From contig JAGYIK010000067.1 of the NCBI GenBank assembly GCA_018402605.1, positions 1 through 6,233 on the forward strand: a stretch of DNA of 6,233 nucleotides. Direction: 5' to 3'. The position numbers and the translations under genes were made by a program. Source of the stretch: Litorivicinus sp. (GTDB lineage: Bacteria; Pseudomonadota; Gammaproteobacteria; Pseudomonadales; Litorivicinaceae). Below are positions 1-6,233 of the stretch, piece by piece. Under the pieces are notes generated by a model. The model saw only the letters and a list, made by a program, of their open reading frames with translations. It had not been told where the DNA came from and ran no database searches. Position 1 is the first letter of the stretch; every line of letters starts with the position of its first letter.

Positions 1-899
1 GCTAAAATTTCTGGCGACGAGCCAACAATATGGGTGTCATCAAGATTTAAAAAGTACATGTACGGTGAGGGATTGAGGACCCGAAGCGCGCGATAAAGTG
101 CCAGCGGGCTTTCTGGGTAAGGGACTGAGATCCGTTGACTCAATACAGTCTGCATCACATCGCCGGCCTCGATGTAGTCTTTGACCTGAACCACTGCCGC
201 CTCAAACTCGGCTTGTGACAGGCTGTAGCGATAGCTCGATTCCTCGATGGGTGGGTGACCAGCCGGCTGGAAAGCACTCGGATCCATGGCGGAGTTTAAA
301 TCGTCCAACATCCCATCCAATCGCTCAAGCGCCATGTCTAATGCGCCAACTTCTTGGGGATTGGCATGGGTAATCAGCGTCAACATGCCGGATAAGTTAT
401 CAAACACCACCACATCATCTGAGCGCATCAAGACAATATCTGCAGACCCAATGGGATCGTCGACCGGTAACGTGCGCGCGACCCGCGGCTCCACATACCG
501 AATCGTGTCATACGCAAAATAGCCGACCAGCCCGCCGGTGAATTTCGGCAACTCAAGCTCATCGATGACAAACGCCGGCGTGACACCCAGACGCTCCTGG
601 TACCCTGCAATCCAATCCAGCGGCGTTTCTGTCTCGATAATTTCCACCACGGCATCACGCTCGAACCGCGTAATCCGCTCACCGCGTACCTCGATCCGCT
701 CGCGTGCGGGCAGGCCGATACAGGAATAGCGCCCCCAGGTCTCACCACCAGTGACCGACTCTAATAAATACGACCACGGACGATCCGCAAGCTTGAGATA
801 ACACGACAACGGGGTCTCCAGATCCGCCAATCTCCGCGCAGCGACCGGCACTCGAGTCAAATCTAAATCACGATAGCGTGCGAATAATTCAGGCGTCAT
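1..899 (-). CDS. trpE: Anthranilate synthase component I, N-terminal 299 residues (cut by window edge)
   Basis: This enzyme converts chorismate and ammonia (supplied by the TrpG glutaminase) to anthranilate, the first committed step of tryptophan synthesis in the cytoplasm. The reading frame is open from the ATG at 899-897 to the left edge with no stop. The N-terminal domain carries the LLES motif (about residues 45-48), which in this family forms part of the tryptophan feedback site, followed by GGETWGRYS. Further on are GGLVGYFAYDTIRYVEPR (about 122-139), then GDVMQTVLSQR, LRVLNPSPYMYFL and GSSPEIL at the edge, all hallmarks of TrpE rather than PabB. TrpE is usually about 490-500 residues, so roughly 60% is present and the C-terminal catalytic part lies outside. 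The start overlaps the gph stop as ATGA, and a GGAG sits 8 nt upstream, so translation is probably coupled. No trp leader peptide or attenuator is visible. Confidence 0.95.
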   Translation of the reverse strand, partial: MTPELFARYRDLDLTRVPVAARRLADLETPLSCYLKLADRPWSYLLESVTGGETWGRYSCIGLPARERIEVRGERITRFERDAVVEIIETETPLDWIAGYQERLGVTPAFVIDELELPKFTGGLVGYFAYDTIRYVEPRVARTLPVDDPIGSADIVLMRSDDVVVFDNLSGMLTLITHANPQEVGALDMALERLDGMLDDLNSAMDPSAFQPAGHPPIEESSYRYSLSQAEFEAAVVQVKDYIEAGDVMQTVLSQRISVPYPESPLALYRALRVLNPSPYMYFLNLDDTHIVGSSPEIL

Positions 900-1594
900 G
901 TGAGAAGCTCCGGTAAGGCCTCAATAACGCGCTCAGCGCCGGCATGGCGCACATCAAGGTCACCGTGATAACCAAAAGTGACCAAAATCGACTGCACACC
1001 TGAATTCTTCGCCGCCCCCAAATCCGCGATACTGTCGCCAACTAAGCAGGCCTCCGTCGGCACAACGTCGAGCTCAGCCAAGGCTTGATAGACCATCGCA
1101 GGATCTGGTTTTTTGGTCGGCAGATCGTCACCGGCAACAACGGTATCGAACAGCGGCTCTATCCCGTACACCGTCAGCATCAAGTTCACGAACCGACGTG
1201 GCTTATTGGTCACCAACCCCAGCCGGTGTCCTCGCGCTTTGAGGGTCTGCAATGTCTCCAAAGCGCCTGGGTACAAAATTGAATGTTCCGCACAGATCGG
1301 CTCATACACTTCCATAAATACCGAGAACAGTAACTTCGCTAACGGTGAATCCATGGTGATCATCGGATCACCGGTCGTTTGCCGAAGCGCACTCTCGACG
1401 AGCTTGCCAGCACCGTGACCGACCATCCGCTTCCCGGCCTCGAGCCCAACGCCTGGAAGTCCGGCGCGCGCAAGCGCAATATCCAATGCACGGGTGAGGT
1501 CAGGAGCACTGTCTACCAGGGTCCCGTCAAAATCGAACAGATAAGCCTGCATGCGTGGGGTCCAATCGAATTTAGAGGGAGCAAAACATACCAT
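896..1594 (-). CDS. gph: Phosphoglycolate phosphatase, HAD superfamily
   Basis: Predicted to hydrolyse 2-phosphoglycolate to glycolate and phosphate, clearing a product of DNA 3'-end repair or oxygenase side reactions. All four HAD motifs are visible in the 232-residue reading: DFDGTLVDS (nucleophile D21 and acid D23), LVTNKP (about 128-132), KKPDP with the motif III lysine (161/162), and GDSIADL with D187 and D191. The cap domain lies between motifs I and II. The start is uncertain. The ATG at 1594 gives 14 residues ahead of the second ATG at 1552, which would give a 218-residue protein starting MQAYLFDFDGTL, closer to many Gph proteins. Neither start has a good Shine-Dalgarno. The stop overlaps the trpE start as ATGA. 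The gene is often found between rpe and trpE in gammaproteobacteria, but here it is the first gene of its unit and no rpe precedes it. Other HAD substrates cannot be excluded. Confidence 0.9.
   Translation of the reverse strand: MVCFAPSKFDWTPRMQAYLFDFDGTLVDSAPDLTRALDIALARAGLPGVGLEAGKRMVGHGAGKLVESALRQTTGDPMITMDSPLAKLLFSVFMEVYEPICAEHSILYPGALETLQTLKARGHRLGLVTNKPRRFVNLMLTVYGIEPLFDTVVAGDDLPTKKPDPAMVYQALAELDVVPTEACLVGDSIADLGAAKNSGVQSILVTFGYHGDLDVRHAGAERVIEALPELLT
908..911 (-). promoter_or_regulatory. Ribosome binding site of trpE
   Basis: On the minus strand a GGAG lies 8 nt before the trpE ATG, inside the 3' end of gph. It supports the start at 899 and suggests that trpE is translated from a message shared with gph. 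Confidence 0.6.
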
Positions 1595-1622
1595 TGTTTG
1601 CGGTAACAGGCACCCAAGACCC

Positions 1623-1652
1623 TAGGCAATCAACCGGCTAGTCCTCTATGAT
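1623..1652 (+). promoter_or_regulatory. Candidate sigma70 promoter for lptD
   Basis: TATGAT at 1647-1652 matches the -10 consensus at five of six positions and lies 26 nt before the lptD ATG. The best -35 I can place is TAGGCA at 1623-1628 (four of six matches) with an 18-nt spacer, which is weak, so an activator or an upstream element may be involved. I found no good sigma-E type promoter, although lptD and surA are envelope-stress genes in Escherichia coli. The ribosome site is also weak: a GAAG at 1667-1670. Confidence 0.45.
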
Positions 1653-1658
1653 CCGGTT
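1632..1658. repeat. Inverted repeat AACCGG-N15-CCGGTT in the divergent intergenic region
   Basis: AACCGG at 1632-1637 and CCGGTT at 1653-1658 are perfect reverse complements with 21 bp between arm centres, about two helical turns. The right arm directly abuts the candidate lptD -10 box, and the left arm falls in the spacer. This geometry would suit a dimeric regulator acting on lptD, on gph-trpE or on both, but each arm is only 6 bp and contains the self-complementary CCGG, so chance is possible. Confidence 0.35.
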
Positions 1659-1678
1659 TCAATCTTGAAGTTGGGCTT

Positions 1679-3940
1679 ATGAACCGATCGCGTTATTTTC
1701 ACCACCTTGCCACCTCAGTCTGCGTTCTCGCCTTGGGTGTCAGCAGTCAGATCCGTGCCTCTGAGCCATCTGCAGCCGATACAGATTGGGTGATTGATAC
1801 CTCTGGAGCGTATTTGTGTGAGGGCTATTACAGTCCGCCGCCACTGCTGATCAACCCAGAGGATGAAACCCTAAACGCGGAAGCAGATACGACCGATTTT
1901 GATGGTGAAGATCGGGTCATTTTGACAGGTAACGCAGCACTGAATCGCGGTGACTTCCAACTGGAAGCCAATCGAATTTCCTTCCTAAATTCCACCGGCG
2001 ATGGCGATGCAGAAGGCCGGATTTTTATCCGGCGACCCGGCAGTTTGCTGCGCGGCGAATCGGCGTCTGTCAACGTCAGAACCAATGCTTTTGATCTCAG
2101 AAATTCGTCGTTTGTCACCCCGAATAATCGGTTACGTGGTCAATCCGAATATGTCGTCGGAGCGCCCAACGGCGATCTTCGCGTCGTGAACGGCACGATG
2201 ACTTTTTGTGCACCCGGCACGGATACGTGGGATCTCAAAGCGAAACAGATCTTTTTAAACGACTCGTCGGGCCGCGGCATCGCAAATCATGTCCTCGTAC
2301 GCGTCAAAGAAGTGCCCATCTTTTACACACCAATCTTAGGTTTTCCGCTTGATGATCGGCGTCTCACAGGTTTTCTGTTTCCCAGCTACTCAGTCGGAAC
2401 CACATCAGGGACAGAGATTGTCACGCCATTTTACTGGAACCTGAGTCCAACCTACGATCTACTATTGCAACCGCGATTTATGACGGCACGCGGCACTGCG
2501 ATGGGGATCCACGGACGCTATCTATTCGAAGATTACAGCCTACTCGACATCAAAACTGAGCAATTGCCCAACGACCAAATTACCGACGCAGATCGCCATA
2601 TTTCTCGCCTCGAGCTCTCCTCAGATCCCTCTAAAGCCGTGATCTGGAATGCGGTTTACGAAGACGCCTCGGATGTCGCCTATCAAAAAGATTTGGACAA
2701 CTTTGCTGGAGTTTCCGATGAACATCAGTTGACTTCCTCTGTCGGCGCTTCGGTTCGTGGCAACAATTGGACAGCAAGCTGGATTGCGGATCGAGTGGAT
2801 GTCATCGATCCAACGGTGACCGGAAATGCCGTGAAGTTTTCAAGGCAACCGAGCCTTACCGGTTCATGGGCGCACTACGGCGATTTGTATAATTTGAGTG
2901 CGTCAGGTGACATTACGGAGTTTACTCGGAACACCTCAGGACTGGCACCTGATCAGCCGTCAGAGGGCCGTCGCTTCTCATCGGATCTAAAAGCAGAGCG
3001 CCCATACTCTGCAACCTATGGCATCCTGACGCCCGCAGCATTGGGGTTCGCCTGATGGTCTGAAGCTACCACCTCAACCGGCACCTGTCAGGACAACAGC
3101 TACTTTGTCTATGGTGCATCCCTCGATGGCAGCTTAGTCTTCGAGAAACAAGGTGCCAAAGGTAGTCTGCACAACCTGATCCCTCGCGCCAAACTCTTGG
3201 TGCGCGAGCCTAATACGGACCCCACCGTTGTAAAGTTCGATACGCCTGACAGTACGGATACAGAGACAGTGGGTCAGATCTTCCTCGATAATCCGATCTC
3301 AGGTGGCGATTTTGTTGGTGACACCCGTGAACTGGCACTGTCGCTGACAAGCCGCGGCATCAACGCAGAGGGCAGCGAAACATACCGTATCACTGCCGGG
3401 CGCACGGTATTTTTAGCCGACCGGGATGTCACATTGTCAGGAACACCAGAGACCACGGAACAGGGTCCCTTAGTCATTGAGTCCAGTGTGCGATTGGGCC
3501 CAAACTTTGCGTGGAATACGCAATACCGGACTGTCGCAGACGGCGAGACCATGGACACTGCAACCACTGAGTTTAAATACCGCACCTCGGACACCAACTA
3601 CATCACCAATCGATTTGTTTGGAATGATGAGGAAGCCACTCGAGCAGATCTCTACATTTCCCAGCAATTTGGAATGCAATGGCGGGCGCTTGCAGGGATT
3701 CAATGGGAACCCAACACCGAACAACGCGTGAATCAAGTCTTGGGTGTTGAATACGAAAGTTGCTGTTGGCGGATGGCTTTGGTGCATGCCTACGAACGTG
3801 AGCAAGCAGGAGAAACCAACAGCGGCAACTCAGTGAAGTTGCAGTTGGAACTCAAAGGCCTTGGTGCATTGGGTCGTGGCACAACAAATTTATTGGATCG
3901 TTTATTGGAAGATTATGAAGTTTCTGAAGCACGCTACTAA
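1679..3940 (+). pseudogene. lptD: LPS-assembly protein LptD, interrupted by one in-frame TGA
   Basis: LptD is the outer-membrane beta-barrel that, with the lipoprotein LptE, inserts lipopolysaccharide into the outer leaflet. A signal peptide is visible (positive MNRSR, hydrophobic core, likely cleavage after about residue 27). A periplasmic jellyroll (OstA-like) region follows to about residue 190, and the barrel fills the rest. Hallmarks include VPIFYTPILGFPLDDRRLTG and PFYWNLSPTYD. The cysteines needed for the two interdomain disulfides are present: C47, C177 and the adjacent pair C695-C696, matching C31, C173, C724 and C725 of E. coli. The full reading spans 753 codons, near the usual 750-800. 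Codon 459 (3053-3055) is TGA, but the same frame continues without shift through LptD-like sequence such as FEKQGAKGSLHNLIPRAKLL to the TAA. The truncated 458-residue product would lose the second half of the barrel and the CC pair. The lesion may be a sequencing error. The 3' end overlaps surA by 26 nt. Confidence 0.93.
3053..3055 (+). other. In-frame TGA inside lptD (codon 459)
   Basis: The context reads ALGFA-stop-WSEATT in one continuous frame. No frameshift is needed to join the two halves, so this is a single-codon lesion. A one-base change from CGA, AGA, GGA, TCA, TTA, TGG, TGC or TGT would produce it. Confidence 0.95.
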
Positions 3941-4920
3941 AACTCTGGCCGCCACGCTCCTCGGCGGCGCCATCCTCTGGCAAGGCGTCTCAGCAAATGT
4001 TTTAGATCGCATCGTCGCTGTAGTCGACTCAGGTGTAGTCCTTGAGAGTGATGTGAGGACACGGATCGATGACCTCGTCGCCCAAGCGCGCGATCGCGGT
4101 GGCGACGTCGAGGTCAACTCAGAGCTCCGCGCGCAGGTGCTCGAACGACTCATTCTTGAGCAAGCACAACTCGAAGTCGCCAAACGAGCCGGACTCCGCA
4201 TCGATGATGCGCGCATCAACGAGACACTCTCGCAAATCGCAAAAAATCGCGATACGGATCTGTTGGGTCTAAAACAGGTCATCGAGGCAGAGGGTAAAAG
4301 TTTCCTCGCCTTCCGCAGTCAGATTGAGCGAGAGCTTCTCATCAATGCGGTCCGGGAGCGCGAAGTAAGAAGTCGTATCCGCATCAGCGACGGTGAGCTT
4401 CAGCGGTTTTTAGAAACCACCGGTGGCCAAATCAGTACAGCGCCTGAGCTCCTCCTGAGTCAGATTGTCGTCGGATTGCCGAATCGACCCAATGCAGAAG
4501 CCATTCAGGCTGCCGAACAAAAAGCGCTGCAAATTCGAGATGCACTTTTAAACGGCGGCGCATTTGGTCAATTGGCGGTGCGTTTTTCCGACGCCCCAGA
4601 AGCAAGCCAAGGTGGTGACCTCGGTTGGCGCAACATCCTCGAACTCAATCCGGTATTTGCCGATGCACTGCGCGATGCACAGAAAAATACACTGATCGGT
4701 CCGATTCGTTCACCGGGTGGCTTTCATCTAATCGCCGTTCGCGATCGTCGTGGTGACCAATCCGTGGTGGTGAAGGAATATCGGGCACGGCATATTCTGG
4801 TAAAACCTGATGCCATCCGATCGCCTCAAAAGGCGCAAGAGTTGGCCGAGAATATTCGTCGAGAGCGGCTTGGCGGGGCCGATTTCGCCGATCTCGCACG
4901 GCGGTTTTCGGAAGATCCCA

Positions 4921-4930
4921 TTGAGTGCCG
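4921..4930 (+). other. First frameshift in surA (apparent one-base gain)
   Basis: The frame reads FSEDPI up to 4922. Skipping one base and continuing at 4924 gives SAAKGGDLGW, the expected parvulin motif. Without the shift the frame reads ECRQRW and stops at 4941-4943. The extra base cannot be placed exactly: removing a G at 4923 gives DPISAAKGG, and removing one near 4927 gives DPIESAKGG. Both have a plausible length. Confidence 0.85.
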
Positions 4931-4977
4931 CCAAAGGTGGTGATCTCGGCTGGGTTCGTGCCGACCAGCTGGTCCCA

Positions 4978-4988
4978 GGTCGAATGTG
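4978..4988 (+). other. Second frameshift in surA (apparent loss of one or four bases)
   Basis: The shifted frame reaches LVPG and then hits TGA TGA at 4987-4992. The original frame is good again from 4986 (VMTTLPLNTLSEV). Restoring four bases as two longer homopolymers (T and A runs) would give PGFENVMTTLPLNTLS. By my recollection of the E. coli protein, that has exactly the spacing of the corresponding PAFRDALTRLNKGQMS and restores the conserved phenylalanine. Restoring only one base also fixes the frame but leaves the segment a residue short. Confidence 0.75.
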
Positions 4989-5197
4989 ATGACAACTTTG
5001 CCACTCAATACACTGAGTGAGGTCAGTGAGAGTCGCTTTGGTTTCCACCTCATTGAAGTACTCGATATACGGGATGCGGATATTTCCGAAGAGCAGCTCA
5101 AAAATCGAGCGCGGCGCATTTTGACCGAGCGAAAATTCAGTCAAGAACTCGATTCTTGGTTGCGCCAGGTGCGCGCTGACGCCTTTGTCGAGCTCAA

Positions 5198-6202
5198 ATG
5201 ACGCCACCGGTCGCCATCACGCCCGGTGATCCCGGCGGAATTGGCCCGGACATCTGCCTGCAAGCCGCACTCGATGGCACGCTCCATGGTGTGGTGCTCG
5301 CGGATCCTGAGCTCCTCAGCCATCGTGCCAAGCACTTGGGCCTACCTGTCAGTATTTGTGATGCGGACCATTACGATCCACATCGTACGCAAGGACGGCT
5401 GTATTGCGCGCCGATTGCGGCGGCTGACCCTGCAAACGTGCCGGGGATCTCTGATCCAATCAATGCCGGATATTGTTTGCAATCGCTCGACGCAGCACTA
5501 CAAGGGATCGCAAATAACACCTACAGTGCATTAGTGACTGGCCCTCTCAACAAAGCCACGATTCGTAATGCGGGTTTTAGCCATTTCACCGGACATACCG
5601 AATATCTGCGCGATCATTTTGGACTTTCCGAGGTGGTGATGATGCTGGCCTCAAGCAGTTGCCGCGTCGCCTTGGTCACCACCCATCTGCCGCTCGCTGA
5701 TGTCCCCAAGGCGATCACTCAAGAGAAACTGACCACAGTCATCGACATTGTGCGAGACAGCTTGATGCGGCAATTTGGTATCCAATATCCCCGCATCCAA
5801 GTCCTTGGACTGAATCCCCACGCCGGTGAAGAGGGGCATTTGGGCATGGAGGAGCAACAGACCATTACACCCGCACTTAAGGCCTATCGCGCACGGCATG
5901 CAGAACTTGCGCTCAATGGACCTGTACCTGCGGATACCGCCTTTACGCCAGCCATGCGAGCGCAAACCGACGCCTATATTGCCATGTACCATGATCAAGG
6001 ATTACCTGTCGTGAAGTACGGGGGCTTTGGTGATGCGGTCAACATCACACTGGGCCTTCCCATCATACGCACCAGTGTCGATCATGGCACCGCGCTCTCA
6101 ATCGCCGGCCAGGGCATCGCCTCTCCTGAGGGTTTAGTCTCAGCGATCCGCGAAGCGACACGATTGGCGGCAATACAAACAGACCCACGACCCACCGATT
6201 AA
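5198..6202 (+). CDS. pdxA: 4-hydroxythreonine-4-phosphate dehydrogenase
   Basis: Cytoplasmic, divalent-metal-dependent, NAD(P)-linked enzyme that oxidises 4-phosphooxy-L-threonine. The product decarboxylates to 3-amino-2-oxopropyl phosphate, which PdxJ condenses with deoxyxylulose 5-phosphate in pyridoxal phosphate synthesis. The 334-residue reading is the usual length (329 in E. coli). It begins with the family signature VAITPGDPGGIGPDI. Substrate-binding TGHTEYL holds H133. The three metal-binding histidines are visible as H163 in TTHLPL, H208 in LNPHAGEEGHLG and H265 in MYHDQGLPVVKY. The C-terminal NITLGLPIIRTSVDHGTA and GQGIASPEGL segments are also canonical. No lesion is seen. The ATG overlaps the surA TGA as ATGA with only a weak GAG upstream, so it probably depends on coupled translation. 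That coupling is disturbed if the upstream surA stop is real, although the surA frame does reopen before pdxA. Confidence 0.97.
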   Translation: MTPPVAITPGDPGGIGPDICLQAALDGTLHGVVLADPELLSHRAKHLGLPVSICDADHYDPHRTQGRLYCAPIAAADPANVPGISDPINAGYCLQSLDAALQGIANNTYSALVTGPLNKATIRNAGFSHFTGHTEYLRDHFGLSEVVMMLASSSCRVALVTTHLPLADVPKAITQEKLTTVIDIVRDSLMRQFGIQYPRIQVLGLNPHAGEEGHLGMEEQQTITPALKAYRARHAELALNGPVPADTAFTPAMRAQTDAYIAMYHDQGLPVVKYGGFGDAVNITLGLPIIRTSVDHGTALSIAGQGIASPEGLVSAIREATRLAAIQTDPRPTD

Positions 6203-6233
6203 GAGTCGGTTACACTCAGCACTTTTGGGAATC
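6203..6233. other. Non-coding end of window after pdxA: weak hairpin and possible -10 box
   Basis: ACCGA (6194-6198, inside the pdxA end) and TCGGT (6206-6210) can pair around a 7-nt loop that includes the stop codon. No T-tract follows directly, so this is a poor terminator. TACACT at 6211-6216 resembles a sigma70 -10 box, but no good -35 is placed. In related genomes rsmA/ksgA follows pdxA, but nothing of it is visible here. Confidence 0.25.

Larger units (their letters stand above)
3915..5201 (+). pseudogene. surA: Periplasmic chaperone / peptidyl-prolyl isomerase SurA, with two compensating frameshifts
   Basis: SurA escorts unfolded outer-membrane proteins, including LptD, through the periplasm. 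I chose the ATG at 3915 because it gives a clean signal peptide (MKFLKHATKTLAATLLGG..., cleavage after VSA at about residue 27) and has GGAAG just upstream. The mature protein begins NVLDRIVAVVDSGVVLESDV, typical of SurA. The chaperone domain runs to about residue 170. Parvulin domain 1 covers about 176-277 (LLLSQIVVGLP ... GGDLGW ... GGFHLIAV). Parvulin domain 2 begins at about 288 with YRARHILVK. At codon 336-337 the frame shifts and ends at a TGA (4941-4943), giving 342 residues with an aberrant ECRQRW tail. Domain 2 continues in another frame (SAAKGGDLGWVRADQLVPG), then the original frame resumes with LPLNTLSEVSESRFGFHLIEVLD and the C-terminal helix region. Overall span is 429 codons, matching the 428 residues of E. 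coli SurA. It overlaps lptD by 26 nt and pdxA by ATGA. Confidence 0.93.

Noticed and set aside
428..748. Other open frames overlapping trpE on both strands, such as 286-522, 428-748 and 538-729
   Set aside because: They are shadows of the trpE frame, which is open throughout and carries the family motifs. Their translations are rich in Ser and Arg with no recognisable domain.
1600..1670. Sigma-E type promoter for lptD-surA or gph
   Set aside because: On the plus strand no GGAACTT-like -35 with a properly spaced TCnnA -10 is present. On the minus strand CAACTT followed 16 nt later by TCATA is a loose match pointing towards gph, which is not a known envelope-stress gene.
3053..3075. TGA in lptD as selenocysteine or as tryptophan under an altered code
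   Set aside because: TGA serves as the normal stop of gph and surA in this window, and tryptophan is encoded by TGG throughout. The downstream sequence offers only a 4-bp TGGT/ACCA pairing, not a convincing SECIS element, and no LptD is known to be a selenoprotein.
3197..3940. Independent 247-residue gene starting at a TTG
   Set aside because: It is the C-terminal half of LptD in the same frame, with no ribosome site or signal sequence at the TTG.
4921..4943. Programmed ribosomal frameshifting in surA
   Set aside because: I see no slippery heptamer or strong downstream structure at the shift. A second, opposite shift would be needed about 60 nt later, and SurA is not known to use recoding.
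4986..5201. Separate small gene starting GTG-ATG at 4986
   Set aside because: Its product is the C-terminal part of SurA (end of parvulin domain 2 plus the C-terminal helix region), in the same frame as the 5' part of surA.
4645..5207. Minus-strand open frames opposite the surA 3' end
   Set aside because: Three overlapping frames on the same stretch, no ribosome sites and no recognisable motif. The plus strand encodes SurA here.
6194..6210. Rho-independent terminator after pdxA
   Set aside because: The stem is only 5 bp, includes the pdxA stop region in its loop and is not followed by a T-tract. The operon normally continues into rsmA.

Overview
The window looks like a stretch of a gammaproteobacterial chromosome of moderate GC. 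The evidence is the run lptD-surA-pdxA, an outer-membrane assembly and vitamin B6 cluster normally followed by rsmA/ksgA, beside a gph-trpE pair. The family motifs are of the gammaproteobacterial type. I cannot name a genus from sequence alone. I see no mobile element, CRISPR array, RNA gene or phage signature.

Layout. Minus strand, 1-1594: gph (phosphoglycolate phosphatase-like HAD hydrolase) is transcribed first and overlaps the start of trpE (anthranilate synthase component I) by an ATGA. trpE runs off the left edge, so only its first 299 residues are present. Positions 1595-1678 are a short divergent intergenic region with a plausible sigma70 -10 box for lptD inside a small inverted repeat. 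Plus strand, 1679-6202: lptD, surA and pdxA are packed as an operon, with a 26-nt overlap between lptD and surA and an ATGA overlap between surA and pdxA. Positions 6203-6233 are non-coding and probably precede the next gene.

How the genes fit together. LptD is the outer-membrane translocon that inserts lipopolysaccharide. SurA is the periplasmic chaperone that delivers beta-barrel proteins, LptD among them, to the BAM machinery. PdxA is a pyridoxal phosphate biosynthesis enzyme whose coupling to surA is a conserved positional association. On the other strand, gph and trpE combine 2-phosphoglycolate salvage with the first step of tryptophan synthesis.

The main oddity is that both envelope genes are broken as written. 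lptD has one in-frame TGA at codon 459, and the same frame continues as convincing LptD to the normal C-terminus. surA has two compensating frame changes about 60 nt apart that destroy part of the second parvulin domain, after which the original frame resumes as good SurA. gph, trpE and pdxA read cleanly. LptD is essential where it has been studied and all the flanking coding sequence is well conserved, so base-calling or assembly errors are the simplest explanation. Recent inactivation cannot be excluded from the sequence. I found no convincing undescribed system here.
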